Assembly (NCBI GenBank): GCA_030063045.1
Contig: JAQSEB010000231.1
Span: 62,001 to 126,000 of the forward strand
Source: Pratylenchus scribneri
Lineage: Eukaryota > Nematoda > Chromadorea > Rhabditida > Pratylenchidae
Reading direction: 5' to 3'
Length of the DNA stretch: 64,000 nt
Shown here in pieces: positions 23,813 through 38,100 of this stretch. Below the pieces are notes generated by a model, which saw nothing but the letters and a program-made list of their open reading frames with translations, ran no database searches and was not told the DNA's origin. How positions within the stretch are numbered: position 1 is the stretch's first letter; each line of letters begins with the position of its first letter. A program made the position numbers and the translations under genes.

Positions 23813-25509
23813 ATGACCATTTTGAGGCCAGAATTTAATTTTTTTCAAAAATTCCATTAGAATCATATTCTCCACTCTAAAATAGAGGTATCAAAGCCTT
23901 CGATTTTTTAAAATACCTCATTATTGATTTTTAATAAATTTTATCAAAAATATTCAATAATTCAATCGATCGAAAAGTATTTTATGACCATTTTGAGGCC
24001 AGAATTTAATTTTTTTCAAAAATTCCATTAGAATCATATTCTCCACTCTAAAATAGAGTTATCAAAGCCTTCGATTTTTTAAAATACCTCATTATTGATT
24101 TTTAATAAATTTTATCAAAAATATTCAATAATTCAATCGATCGAAAAGTATTTTATGACCATTTTGAGGCCAGAATTTAATTTTTTTCAAAAATTCCATT
24201 AGAATCATATTCTCCACTCTAAAATAGAGTTATCAAAGCCTTCGATTTTTTAAAATACCTCATTATTGATTTTCTCCACTCTAAAATAGAGGTATCAAAG
24301 CCTTCGATTTTTTAAAATACCTCATTATTGATTTTTAACAAATTTTATCAAAAATATTCAATAATTCAATCGATCGAAAAGTATTTTATGACCATTTTGA
24401 GGCCAGAATTTAATTTTTTTCAAAAATTCCATTAGAATCATATTCTCCACTCTAAAATAGAGTTATCAAAGCCTTCGATTTTTTAAAATACCTCATTATT
24501 GATTTTCTCCACTCTAAAATAGAGGTATCAAAGCCTTCGATTTTATAAAATACCTCATTATTGATTTTTAATAAATTTTATCAAAAATATTCAATAATTC
24601 AATCGATCGAAAAGTATTTTATGACCATTTTGAGGCAAGAATTTAATTTTTTTCAAAAATTCCATTAGAATCATATTCTCCACTCTAAAATAGAGTTACC
24701 AAAGCCTTCGAATTTTTTAAAATACCTCATTATTGATTTTTAATAAATTTTATCAAAAATATTCAATAATTCAATCGATCGAAAAGTATTTTATGACCAT
24801 TTTGAGGCCAGAATTTAATTTTTTTCAAAAATATTATTAGAATCATATTCTCCACTCTAAAATAGAGGTATCAAAGCCTTCGATTTTTTAAAATACCTCA
24901 TTATTGATTTTTAATAAATTTTATCAAAAATATTCAATAATTCAATCGATCGAAAAGTATTTTATGACCATTTTGAGGCCAGAATTTAATTTTTTTCAAA
25001 AATATTATTAGAATCATATTCTCCACTCTAAAATAGAGGTATCAAAGCCTTCGATTTTTTAAAATACCTCATTATTGATTTTTAATAAATTTTATCAAAA
25101 ATATTCAATAATTCAATCGATCGAAAAGTATTTTATGACCATTTTGAGGCCAGAATTTAATTTTTTTCAAAAATTCCATTAGAATCATATTCTCCACTCT
25201 AAAATAGAGTTATCAAAGCCTTCGATTTTTTAAAATACCTCATTATTGATTTTTAACAAATTTTATCAAAAATATTCAATAATTCAATCGATCGTAAAGT
25301 ATTTTATGACCATTTTGAGGCCAGAATTTAATTTTTTTCAAAAATATTATTAGAATCATATTCTCCACTCTAAAATAGAGGTATCAAAGCCTTCGATTTT
25401 TTAAAATACCTCATTATTGATTTTTAATAAATTTTATCAAAAATATTCAATAATTCAATCGATCGAAAAGTATTTTATGACCATTTTGAGGCCAGAATTT
25501 AATTTTTTT
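23813..25509 (+). repeat. 1897-bp higher-order repeat, right copy
   Basis: This is the copy of 21916-23612, with short units at 24274 and 24507, the gaggcaag 172-bp unit at 24621, and cgatcgtaaag just before 25306. Between the copies lies a unit with ttgaaaatttcc (23580) and a short unit at 23699 that are outside the duplication. The left copy has gtataaaag near 22970, which this one lacks. Confidence 0.85.
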
Positions 25510-25989
25510 CAAAAATATTATTAGAATCATATTCTCCACCCTAAAATAGAGGTATCAAAGCCTTCGATTTTTTAAAATACCTCATTATTGATTTTTAATA
25601 AATTTTATCAAAAATATTCAATAATTCAATCGATCGAAAAGTATTTTATGACCATTTTGAGGCCAGAATTTAATTTTTTTCAAAAATATTATTAGAATCA
25701 TATTCTCCACCCTAAAATAGAGGTATCAAAGCCTTCGATTTTTTAAAATACCTCATTATTGATTTTTAATAAATTTTATCAAAAATATTCAATAATTCAA
25801 TCGATCGAAAAGTATTTTATGACCATTTTGAGGCCAGAATTTAATTTTTTTCAAAAATATTATTAGAATCATATTCTCCACCCTAAAATAGAGGTATCAA
25901 AGCCTTCGATTTTTTAAAATACCTCATTATTGATTTTTAATAAATTTTATCAAAAATATTCAATAATTCAATCGATCGAAAAGTATTTT
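25477..25989 (+). repeat. Three consecutive monomers sharing T64C
   Basis: Units at 25477, 25648 and 25819 all read ccaccctaaa where the rest of the array reads ccactctaaa. I saw the change nowhere else. Three adjacent copies of a private mutation are the signature of a very recent local triplication of a single 171-bp unit. The change also disrupts the small hairpin at positions 62-76. Confidence 0.9.
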
Positions 25990-26160
25990 ATGACCATTTT
26001 GGGGCCAGAATTTAATTTTTTTCAAAAATATTATTAGAATCATATTCTCCACTCTAAAATAGAGGTATCAAAGCCTTCGATTTTTTAAAATACCTCATTA
26101 TTGATTTTTAATAAATTTTATCAAAAATATTCAATATTTCAATCGATCGAAAAGTATTTT

Positions 26161-28400
26161 ATGACCATTTTGAGGCTAGAATTTAATTTTTTTCAAAAAT
26201 TCCATTAGAATCATATTCTCCACTCTAAAATAGAGGTATCAAAGCCTTCGATTTTTTAAAATACCTCATTATTGATTTTCTCCACTCTAAAATAGAGGTA
26301 TCAAAGCCTTCGATTTTTTAAAATACCTCATTATTGATTTTTAATAAATTTTATCAAAAATATTCAATAATTCAATCGATCGAAAAGTATTTTATGACCA
26401 TTTTGAGGCCAGAATTTAATTTTTTTCAAAAATATTATTAGAATCATATTCTCCACTCTAAAATAGAGGTATCAAAGCCTTCGAATTTTTTAAAATACCT
26501 CATTATTGATTTTTAATAAATTTTATCAAAAATATTCAATAATTCAATCGATCGAAAAGTATTTTATGACCATTTTGAGGCCAGAATTTAATTTTTTTCA
26601 AAAATATTATTAGAATCATATTCTCCACTCTAAAATAGAGGTATCAAAGCCTTCGATTTTTTAAAATACCTCATTATTGATTTTTAATAAATTTTATCAA
26701 AAATATTCAATAATTCAATCGATCGAAAAGTATTTTATGACCATTTTGAGGCCAGAATTTAATTTTTTTCAAAAATATTATTAGAATCATATTCTCCACT
26801 CTAAAATAGAGGTATCAAAGCCTTCGATTTTTTAAAATACCTCATTATTGATTTTTAATAAATTTTATCAAAAATATTCAATAATTCAATCGATCGAAAA
26901 GTATTTTATGACCATTTTGAGGCCAGAATTTAATTTTTTTCAAAAATTCCATTAGAATCATATTCTCCACTCTAAAATAGAGGTATCAAAGCCTTCGATT
27001 TTTTAAAATACCTCATTATTGATTTTTAATAAATTTTATCAAAAATATTCAATAATTCAATCGATCGAAAAGTATTTTATGACCATTTTGAGGCCAGAAT
27101 TTAATTTTTTTCAAAAATTCCATTAGAATCATATTCTCCACTCTAAAATAGAGTTATCAAAGCCTTCGATTTTTTAAAATACCTCATTATTGATTTTTAA
27201 TAAATTTTATCAAAAATATTCAATAATTCAATCGATCGAAAAGTATTTTATGACCATTTTGAGGCCAGAATTTAATTTTTTTCAAAAATTCCATTAGAAT
27301 CATATTCTCCACTCTAAAATAGAGTTATCAAAGCCTTCGATTTTTTAAAATACCTCATTATTGATTTTCTCCACTCTAAAATAGAGGTATCAAAGCCTTC
27401 GATTTTTTAAAATACCTCATTATTGATTTTTAACAAATTTTATCAAAAATATTCAATAATTCAATCGATCGAAAAGTATTTTATGACCATTTTGAGGCCA
27501 GAATTTAATTTTTTTCAAAAATTCCATTAGAATCATATTCTCCACTCTAAAATAGAGTTATCAAAGCCTTCGATTTTTTAAAATACCTCATTATTGATTT
27601 TCTCCACTCTAAAATAGAGGTATCAAAGCCTTCGATTTTATAAAATACCTCATTATTGATTTTTAATAAATTTTATCAAAAATATTCAATAATTCAATCG
27701 ATCGAAAAGTATTTTATGACCATTTTGAGGCAAGAATTTAATTTTTTTCAAAAATTCCATTAGAATCATATTCTCCACTCTAAAATAGAGTTACCAAAGC
27801 CTTCGAATTTTTTAAAATACCTCATTATTGATTTTTAATAAATTTTATCAAAAATATTCAATAATTCAATCGATCGAAAAGTATTTTATGACCATTTTGA
27901 GGCCAGAATTTAATTTTTTTCAAAAATATTATTAGAATCATATTCTCCACTCTAAAATAGAGGTATCAAAGCCTTCGATTTTTTAAAATACCTCATTATT
28001 GATTTTTAATAAATTTTATCAAAAATATTCAATAATTCAATCGATCGAAAAGTATTTTATGACCATTTTGAGGCCAGAATTTAATTTTTTTCAAAAATAT
28101 TATTAGAATCATATTCTCCACTCTAAAATAGAGGTATCAAAGCCTTCGATTTTTTAAAATACCTCATTATTGATTTTTAATAAATTTTATCAAAAATATT
28201 CAATAATTCAATCGATCGAAAAGTATTTTATGACCATTTTGAGGCCAGAATTTAATTTTTTTCAAAAATTCCATTAGAATCATATTCTCCACTCTAAAAT
28301 AGAGTTATCAAAGCCTTCGATTTTTTAAAATACCTCATTATTGATTTTTAATAAATTTTATCAAAAATATTCAATATTTCAATCGATCGAAAAGTATTTT
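26161..28400 (+). repeat. 2240-bp higher-order repeat, left copy (direct tandem)
   Basis: This block begins with a unit having gaggctag, preceded by a tail with caatatttcaatcg. It holds short units at 26280, 27369 and 27602, a 172-bp G76 unit (26394), a gaggcaag 172-bp unit (27716) and several tattatt units. The next block, 28401 onward, repeats every marker at 2240 bp. The period equals 12 full units, two of them 172 bp, plus 3 short units. The two copies are adjacent, which makes this the clearest tandem multi-kilobase higher-order repeat in the window. Confidence 0.9.
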
Positions 28401-30590
28401 ATGACCATTTTGAGGCTAGAATTTAATTTTTTTCAAAAATTCCATTAGAATCATATTCTCCACTCTAAAATAGAGGTATCAAAGCCTTCGATTTTTTAAA
28501 ATACCTCATTATTGATTTTCTCCACTCTAAAATAGAGGTATCAAAGCCTTCGATTTTTTAAAATACCTCATTATTGATTTTTAATAAATTTTATCAAAAA
28601 TATTCAATAATTCAATCGATCGAAAAGTATTTTATGACCATTTTGAGGCCAGAATTTAATTTTTTTCAAAAATATTATTAGAATCATATTCTCCACTCTA
28701 AAATAGAGGTATCAAAGCCTTCGAATTTTTTAAAATACCTCATTATTGATTTTTAATAAATTTTATCAAAAATATTCAATAATTCAATCGATCGAAAAGT
28801 ATTTTATGACCATTTTGAGGCCAGAATTTAATTTTTTTCAAAAATATTATTAGAATCATATTCTCCACTCTAAAATAGAGGTATCAAAGCCTTCGATTTT
28901 TTAAAATACCTCATTATTGATTTTTAATAAATTTTATCAAAAATATTCAATAATTCAATCGATCGAAAAGTATTTTATGACCATTTTGAGGCCAGAATTT
29001 AATTTTTTTCAAAAATATTATTAGAATCATATTCTCCACTCTAAAATAGAGGTATCAAAGCCTTCGATTTTTTAAAATACCTCATTATTGATTTTTAATA
29101 AATTTTATCAAAAATATTCAATAATTCAATCGATCGAAAAGTATTTTATGACCATTTTGAGGCCAGAATTTAATTTTTTTCAAAAATTCCATTAGAATCA
29201 TATTCTCCACTCTAAAATAGAGGTATCAAAGCCTTCGATTTTTTAAAATACCTCATTATTGATTTTTAATAAATTTTATCAAAAATATTCAATAATTCAA
29301 TCGATCGAAAAGTATTTTATGACCATTTTGAGGCCAGAATTTAATTTTTTTCAAAAATTCCATTAGAATCATATTCTCCACTCTAAAATAGAGTTATCAA
29401 AGCCTTCGATTTTTTAAAATACCTCATTATTGATTTTTAATAAATTTTATCAAAAATATTCAATAATTCAATCGATCGAAAAGTATTTTATGACCATTTT
29501 GAGGCCAGAATTTAATTTTTTTCAAAAATTCCATTAGAATCATATTCTCCACTCTAAAATAGAGTTATCAAAGCCTTCGATTTTTTAAAATACCTCATTA
29601 TTGATTTTCTCCACTCTAAAATAGAGGTATCAAAGCCTTCGATTTTTTAAAATACCTCATTATTGATTTTTAACAAATTTTATCAAAAATATTCAATAAT
29701 TCAATCGATCGAAAAGTATTTTATGACCATTTTGAGGCCAGAATTTAATTTTTTTCAAAAATTCCATTAGAATCATATTCTCCACTCTAAAATAGAGTTA
29801 TCAAAGCCTTCGATTTTTTAAAATACCTCATTATTGATTTTCTCCACTCTAAAATAGAGGTATCAAAGCCTTCGATTTTATAAAATACCTCATTATTGAT
29901 TTTTAATAAATTTTATCAAAAATATTCAATAATTCAATCGATCGAAAAGTATTTTATGACCATTTTGAGGCAAGAATTTAATTTTTTTCAAAAATTCCAT
30001 TAGAATCATATTCTCCACTCTAAAATAGAGTTACCAAAGCCTTCGAATTTTTTAAAATACCTCATTATTGATTTTTAATAAATTTTATCAAAAATATTCA
30101 ATAATTCAATCGATCGAAAAGTATTTTATGACCATTTTGAGGCCAGAATTTAATTTTTTTCAAAAATATTATTAGAATCATATTCTCCACTCTAAAATAG
30201 AGGTATCAAAGCCTTCGATTTTTTAAAATACCTCATTATTGATTTTTAATAAATTTTATCAAAAATATTCAATAATTCAATCGATCGAAAAGTATTTTAT
30301 GACCATTTTGAGGCCAGAATTTAATTTTTTTCAAAAATATTATTAGAATCATATTCTCCACTCTAAAATAGAGGTATCAAAGCCTTCGATTTTTTAAAAT
30401 ACCTCATTATTGATTTTTAATAAATTTTATCAAAAATATTCAATAATTCAATCGATCGAAAAGTATTTTATGACCATTTTGAGGCCAGAATTTAATTTTT
30501 TTCAAAAATTCCATTAGAATCATATTCTCCACTCTAAAATAGAGTTATCAAAGCCTTCGATTTTTTAAAATACCTCATTATTGATTTTTA
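28401..30590 (+). repeat. 2240-bp higher-order repeat, right copy
   Basis: This is the second tandem copy, with gaggctag at 28401, short units at 28520, 29609 and 29842, 172-bp units at 28634 and 29956, and gaggcaag at 29956. Identity breaks near 30590, where this copy continues with aacaaa and cgatcgtaaag and the left copy has aataaa and caatatttc. Confidence 0.9.
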
Positions 30591-30640
30591 ACAAATTTTA
30601 TCAAAAATATTCAATAATTCAATCGATCGTAAAGTATTTT

Positions 30641-31791
30641 ATGACCATTTTGAGGCCAGAATTTAATTTTTTTCAAAAATATTATTAGAATCATATTCTC
30701 CACTCTAAAATAGAGGTATCAAAGCCTTCGATTTTTTAAAATACCTCATTATTGATTTTTAATAAATTTTATCAAAAATATTCAATAATTCAATCGATCG
30801 AAAAGTATTTTATGACCATTTTGAAGCCAGAATTTAATTTTTTTCAAAAATATTATTAGAATCATATTCTCCACTCTAAAATAGAGGTATCAAAGCCTTC
30901 GATTTTTTAAAATACCTCATTATTGATTTTTAATAAATTTTATCAAAAATATTCAATAATTCAATCGATCGAAAAGTATTTTATGACCATTTTGAGGCCA
31001 GAATTTAATTTTTTTCAAAAATTCCATTAGAATCATATTCTCCACTCTAAAATAGAGTTATCAAAGCCTTCGATTTTTTAAAATAACTCATTATTGATTT
31101 TTAATAAATTTTATCAAAAATATTCAATAATTCAATCGATCGAAAAGTATTTTATGACCATTTTGAGGCCAGAATTTAATTTTTTTCAAAAATTCCATTA
31201 GAATCATATTCTCCACTCTAAAATAGAGTTATCAAAGCCTTCGATTTTTTAAAATACCTCATTATTGATTTTCTCCACTCTAAAATAGAGGTATCAAAGC
31301 CTTCGATTTTTTAAAATACCTCATTATTGATTTTTAACAAATTTTATCAAAAATATTCAATAATTCAATCGATCGAAAAGTATTTTATGACCATTTTGAG
31401 GCCAGAATTTAATTTTTTTCAAAAATTCCATTAGAATCATATTCTGCACTCTAAAATAGAGTTATCAAAGCCTTCGATTTTTTAAAATACCTCATTATTG
31501 ATTTTCTCCACTCTAAAATAGAGGTATCAAAGCCTTCGATTTTTTAAAATACCTCATTATTGATTTTTAATAAATTTTATCAAAAATATTCAATAATTCA
31601 ATCGATCGAAAAGTATTTTATGACCATTTTGAGGCCAGAATTTAATTTTTTTCAAAAATTCCATTAGAATCATATTCTCCACTCTAAAATAGAGTTACCA
31701 AAGCCTTCGAATTTTTTAAAATACATCATTATTGATTTTTAATAAATTTTATCAAAAATATTCAATAATTCAATCGATCGAAAAGTATTTT
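30641..31791 (+). repeat. Marker cassette: cgtaaag / gaagcc / aaataactc / short units
   Basis: The unit at 30641 follows a tail with cgatcgtaaag. The next (30812) has gaagcc (G14A), the third (30983) has aaataactc (C104A), then two units carry short insertions (31273, 31506) and a 172-bp unit follows (31620). The same ordered cassette recurs from 34655 and from 39503, with different numbers of short units. It is a useful tag for tracing block duplications of about 4-5 kb. Confidence 0.82.
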
Positions 31792-34700
31792 ATGACCATT
31801 TTGAGGCCAGAATTTAATTTTTTTCAAAAATTCCATTAGAATCATATTCTCCACTCTAAAATAGAGTTATCAAAGCCTTCGATTTTTTAAAATACCTCAT
31901 TATTGATTTTTAATAAATTTTATCAAAAATATTCAATAATTCAATCGATCGAAAAGTATTTTATGACCATTTTGAGGCCAGAATTTAATTTTTTTCAAAA
32001 ATTCTATTAGAATCATATTCTCCACTCTAAAATAGAGTTATCAAAGCCTTCGAATTTTTTAAAATACCTCATTATTGATTTTTAATAAATTTTATCAAAA
32101 ATATTCAATAATTCAATCGATCGAAAAGTATTTTATGACCATTTTGAGGCCAGAATTTAATTTTTTTCAAAAATTCCATTAGAATCATATTCTCCACTCT
32201 AAAATAGAGTTATCAAAGCCTTCGATTTTTTAAAATACCTCATTATTGATTTTTAATAAATTTTATCAAAAATATTCAATAATTCAATCGATCGAAAAGT
32301 ATCTTCCGACCAATTTGGGGCTAGAATTTAATTTTTTTCAAAAATATTATTAGAATCATATTCTCCACTCTAAAATAGAGGTATCAAAGCCTTCGATTTT
32401 TTAAAATACCTCATTATTGATTTTTAATAAATTTTATCAAAAATATTCAATAATTCAATCGATCGAAAAGTATTTTATGACCATTTTGAGGCCAGAATTT
32501 AATTTTTTTCAAAAATATTATTAGAATCATATTCTCCACTCTAAAATAGAGGTATCAAAGCCTTCGAATTTTTTAAAATACCTCATTATTGATTTTTAAT
32601 AAATTTTATCAAAAATATTCAATAATTCAATCGATCGAAAAGTATTTTATGACCATTTTGAGGCCAGAATTTAATTTTTTTCAAAAATTCCATTAGAATC
32701 ATATTCTCCACTCTAAAATAGAGTTATCAAAGCCTTCGATTTTTTAAAATACCTCATTATTGATTTTTAATAAATTTTATCAAAAATATTCAATAATTCA
32801 ATCGATCGAAAAGTATCTTCCGACCAATTTGGGGCTAGAATTTAATTTTTTTCAAAAATATTATTAGAATCATATTCTCCACTCTAAAATAGAGGTATCA
32901 AAGCCTTCGATTTTTTAAAATACCTCATTATTGATTTTTAATAAATTTTATCAAAAATATTCAATAATTCAATCGATCGAAAAGTATTTTATGACAATTT
33001 TGAGGCCAGAATTTAATTTTTTTCAAAAATATTATTAGAATCATATTCTCCATTCTAAAATAGAGGTATCAAAGCCTTCGATTTTTTAAAATACCTCATT
33101 ATTGATTTTTAATAAATTTTATCAAAAATATTCAATAATTCAATCGATCGAAAAGTATTTTATGACCATTTTGAGGCCAGAATTTAATTTTTTTCAAAAA
33201 TATTATTAGAATCATATTCTCCACTCTAAAATAGAGGTATCAAAGCCTTCGATTTTTTAAAATACCTCATTATTGATTTTTAATAAATTTTATCAAAAAT
33301 ATTCAATAATTCAATCGATCGAAAAGTATTTTATGACCATTTTGAGGCCAGAATTTAATTTTTTTCAAAAATTCCATTAGAATCATATTCTCCACTCTAA
33401 AATAGAGTTATCAAAGCCTTCGATTTTTTAAAATACCTCATTATTGATTTTTAATAAATTTTATCAAAAATATTCAATAATTCAATCGATCGAAAAGTAT
33501 TTTATGACCATTTTAAGGCCAGAATTTAATTTTTTTCAAAAATTCCATTAGAATCATATTCTCCACTCTAAAATAGAGTTATCAAAGCCTTCGATTTTTT
33601 AAAATACCTCATTATTGATTTTCTCCACTCTAAAATAGAGGTATCAAAGCCTTCGATTTTTTAAAATACCTCATTATTGATTTTTAACAAATTTTATCAA
33701 AAATATTCAATAATTCAATCGATCGAAAAGTATTTTATGACCATTTTGAGGCCAGAATTTAATTTTTTTCAAAAATTCCATTAGAATCATATTCTCCACT
33801 CTAAAATAGAGTTATCAAAGCCTTCGATTTTTTAAAATACCTCATTATTGATTTTCTCCACTCTAAAATAGAGGTATCAAAGCCTTCGATTTTATAAAAT
33901 ACCTCATTATTGATTTTTAATAAATTTTATCAAAAATATTCAATAATTCAATCGATCGAAAAGTATTTTATGACCATTTTGAGGCCAGAATTTAATTTTT
34001 TTCAAAAATTCCATTAGAATCATATTCTCCACTCTAAAATAGAGTTACCAAAGCCTTCGAATTTTTTAAAATACCTCATTATTGATTTTTAATAAATTTT
34101 ATCAAAAATATTCAATAATTCAATCGATCGAAAAGTATTTTATGACCATTTTGAGGCCAGAATTTAATTTTTTTCAAAAATATTATTAGAATCATATTCT
34201 CCACTCTAAAATAGAGGTATCAAAGCCTTCGATTTTTTAAAATACCTCATTATTGATTTTTAATAAATTTTATCAAAAATATTCAATAATTCAATCGATC
34301 GAAAAGTATTTTATGACCATTTTGAGGCCAGAATTTAATTTTTTTCAAAAATATTATTAGAATCATATTCTCCACTCTAAAATAGAGGTATCAAAGCCTT
34401 CGATTTTTTAAAATACCTCATTATTGATTTTTAATAAATTTTATCAAAAATATTCAATAATTCAATCGATCGAAAAGTATTTTATGACCATTTTGAGGCC
34501 AGAATTTAATTTTTTTCAAAAATTCCATTAGAATCATATTCTCCACTCTAAAATAGAGTTATCAAAGCCTTCGATTTTTTAAAATACCTCATTATTGATT
34601 TTTAACAAATTTTATCAAAAATATTCAATAATTCTATCGATCGTAAAGTATTTTATGACCATTTTGAGGCCAGAATTTAATTTTTTTCAAAAATATTATT

Positions 34701-35167
34701 AGAATCATATTCTCCACTCTAAAATAGAGGTATCAAAGCCTTCGATTTTTTAAAATACCTCATTATTGATTTTTAATAAATTTTATCAAAAATATTCAAT
34801 AATTCAATCGATCGAAAAGTATTTTATGACCATTTTGAAGCCAGAATTTAATTTTTTTCAAAAATATTATTAGAATCATATTCTCCACTCTAAAATAGAG
34901 GTATCAAAGCCTTCGATTTTTTAAAATACCTCATTATTGATTTTTAATAAATTTTATCAAAAATATTCAATAATTCAATCGATCGAAAAGTATTTTATGA
35001 CCATTTTGAGGCCAGAATTTAATTTTTTTCAAAAATTCCATTAGAATCATATTCTCCACTCTAAAATAGAGTTATCAAAGCCTTCGATTTTTTAAAATAA
35101 CTCATTATTGATTTTTAATAAATTTTATCAAAAATATTCAATAATTCAATCGATCGAAAAGTATTTT

Positions 35168-38100
35168 ATGACCATTTTGAGGCCAGAATTTAATTTTTTT
35201 CAAAAATTCCATTAGAATCATATTCTCCACTCTAAAATAGAGTTATCAAAGCCTTCGATTTTTTAAAATAACTCATTATTGATTTTTAATAAATTTTATC
35301 AAAAATATTCAATAATTCAATCGATCGAAAAGTATTTTATGACCATTTTGAGGCCAGAATTTAATTTTTTTCAAAAATTCCATTAGAATCATATTCTCCA
35401 CTCTAAAATAGAGTTATCAAAGCCTTCGATTTTTTAAAATACCTCATTATTGATTTTCTCCACTCTAAAATAGAGGTATCAAAGCCTTCGATTTTTTAAA
35501 ATACCTCATTATTGATTTTTAATAAATTTTATCAAAAATATTCAATAATTCAATCGATCGAAAAGTATTTTATGACCATTTTGAGGCCAGAATTTAATTT
35601 TTTTCAAAAATTCCATTAGAATCATATTCTCCACTCTAAAATAGAGTTACCAAAGCCTTCGAATTTTTTAAAATACCTCATTATTGATTTTTAATAAATT
35701 TTATCAAAAATATTCAATAATTCAATCGATCGAAAAGTATTTTATGACCATTTTGAGGCCAGAATTTAATTTTTTTCAAAAATTCCATTAGAATCATATT
35801 CTCCACTCTAAAATAGAGTTATCAAAGCCTTCGATTTTTTAAAATACCTCATTATTGATTTTTAATAAATTTTATCAAAAATATTCAATAATTCAATCGA
35901 TCGAAAAGTATTTTATGACCATTTTGAGGCCAGAATTTAATTTTTTTCAAAAATTCTATTAGAATCATATTCTCCACTCTAAAATAGAGTTATCAAAGCC
36001 TTCGAATTATTTAAAATACCTCATTATTGATTTTTAATAAATTTTATCAAAAATATTCAATAATTCAATCGATCGAAAAGTATTTTATGACCATTTTAAG
36101 GCCAGAATTTAATTTTTTTCAAAAATTCTATTAGAATCATATTCTCCACTCTAAAATAGAGTTATCAAAGCCTTCGATTTTTTAAAATACCTCATTATTG
36201 ATTTTTAATAAATTTTATCAAAAATATTCAATAATTCAATCGATCGAAAAGTATCTTCCGACCAATTTTAGGCTAGAATTTAATTTTTTTCAAAAATATT
36301 ATTAGAATCATATTCTCCACTCTAAAATAGAGGTATCAAAGCCTTCGATTTTTTAAAATACCTCATTATTGATTTTTAATAAATTTTATCAAAAATATTC
36401 AATAATTCAATCGATCGAAAAGTATTTTATGACCATTTTGAGGCCAGAATTTAATTTTTTTCAAAAATATTATTAGAATCATATTCTCCACTCTAAAATA
36501 GAGGTATCAAAGCCTTCGAATTTTTTAAAATACCTCATTATTGATTTTTAATAAATTTTATCAAAAATATTCAATAATTCAATCGATCGAAAAGTATTTT
36601 ATGACCATTTTGAGGCCAGAATTTAATTTTTTTCAAAAATTCCATTAGAATCATATTCTCCACTCTAAAATAGAGTTATCAAAGCCTTCGATTTTTTAAA
36701 ATACCTCATTATTGATTTTTAATAAATTTTATCAAAAATATTCAATAATTCAATCGATCGAAAAGTATCTTCCGACCAATTTGGGGCTAGAATTTAATTT
36801 TTTTCAAAAATATTATTAGAATCATATTCTCCACTCTAAAATAGAGGTATCAAAGCCTTCGATTTTTTAAAATACCTCATTATTGATTTTTAATAAATTT
36901 TATCAAAAATATTCAATAATTCAATCGATCGAAAAGTATTTTATGACAATTTTGAGGCCAGAATTTAATTTTTTTCAAAAATATTATTAGAATCATATTC
37001 TCCACTCTAAAATAGAGGTATCAAAGCCTTCGATTTTTTAAAATACCTCATTATTGATTTTTAATAAATTTTATCAAAAATATTCAATAATTCAATCGAT
37101 CGAAAAGTATTTTATGACCATTTTGAGGCCAGAATTTAATTTTTTTCAAAAATATTATTAGAATCATATTCTCCACTCTAAAATAGAGGTATCAAAGCCT
37201 TCGATTTTTTAAAATACCTCATTATTGATTTTTAATAAATTTTATCAAAAATATTCAATAATTCAATCGATCGAAAAGTATTTTATGACCATTTTGAGGC
37301 CAGAATTTAATTTTTTTCAAAAATATTATTAGAATCATATTCTCCACTCTAAAATAGAGGTATCAAAGCCTTCGATTTTTTAAAATACCTCATTATTGAT
37401 TTTTAATAAATTTTATCAAAAATATTCAATAATTCAATCGATCGAAAAGTATTTTATGACCATTTTGAGGCCAGAATTTAATTTTTTTCAAAAATTCCAT
37501 TAGAATCATATTCTCCACTCTAAAATAGAGTTACCAAAGCCTTCGAATTTTTTAAAATACCTCATTATTGATTTTTAATAAATTTTATCAAAAATATTCA
37601 ATAATTCAATCGATCGAAAAGTATTTTATGACCATTTTGAGGCCAGAATTTAATTTTTTTCAAAAATTCCATTAGAATCATATTCTCCACTCTAAAATAG
37701 AGTTATCAAAGCCTTCGATTTTTTAAAATACCTCATTATTGATTTTTAATAAATTTTATCAAAAATATTCAATAATTCAATCGATCGAAAAGTATTTTAT
37801 GACCATTTTGAGGCCAGAATTTAATTTTTTTCAAAAATTCTATTAGAATCATATTCTCCACTCTAAAATAGAGTTATCAAAGCCTTCGAATTTTTTAAAA
37901 TACCTCATTATTGATTTTTAATAAATTTTATCAAAAATATTCAATAATTCAATCGATCGAAAAGTATTTTATGACCATTTTGAGGCCAGAATTTAATTTT
38001 TTTCAAAAATTCCATTAGAATCATATTCTCCACTCTAAAATAGAGTTATCAAAGCCTTCGATTTTTTAAAATACCTCATTATTGATTTTTAATATCAAAA

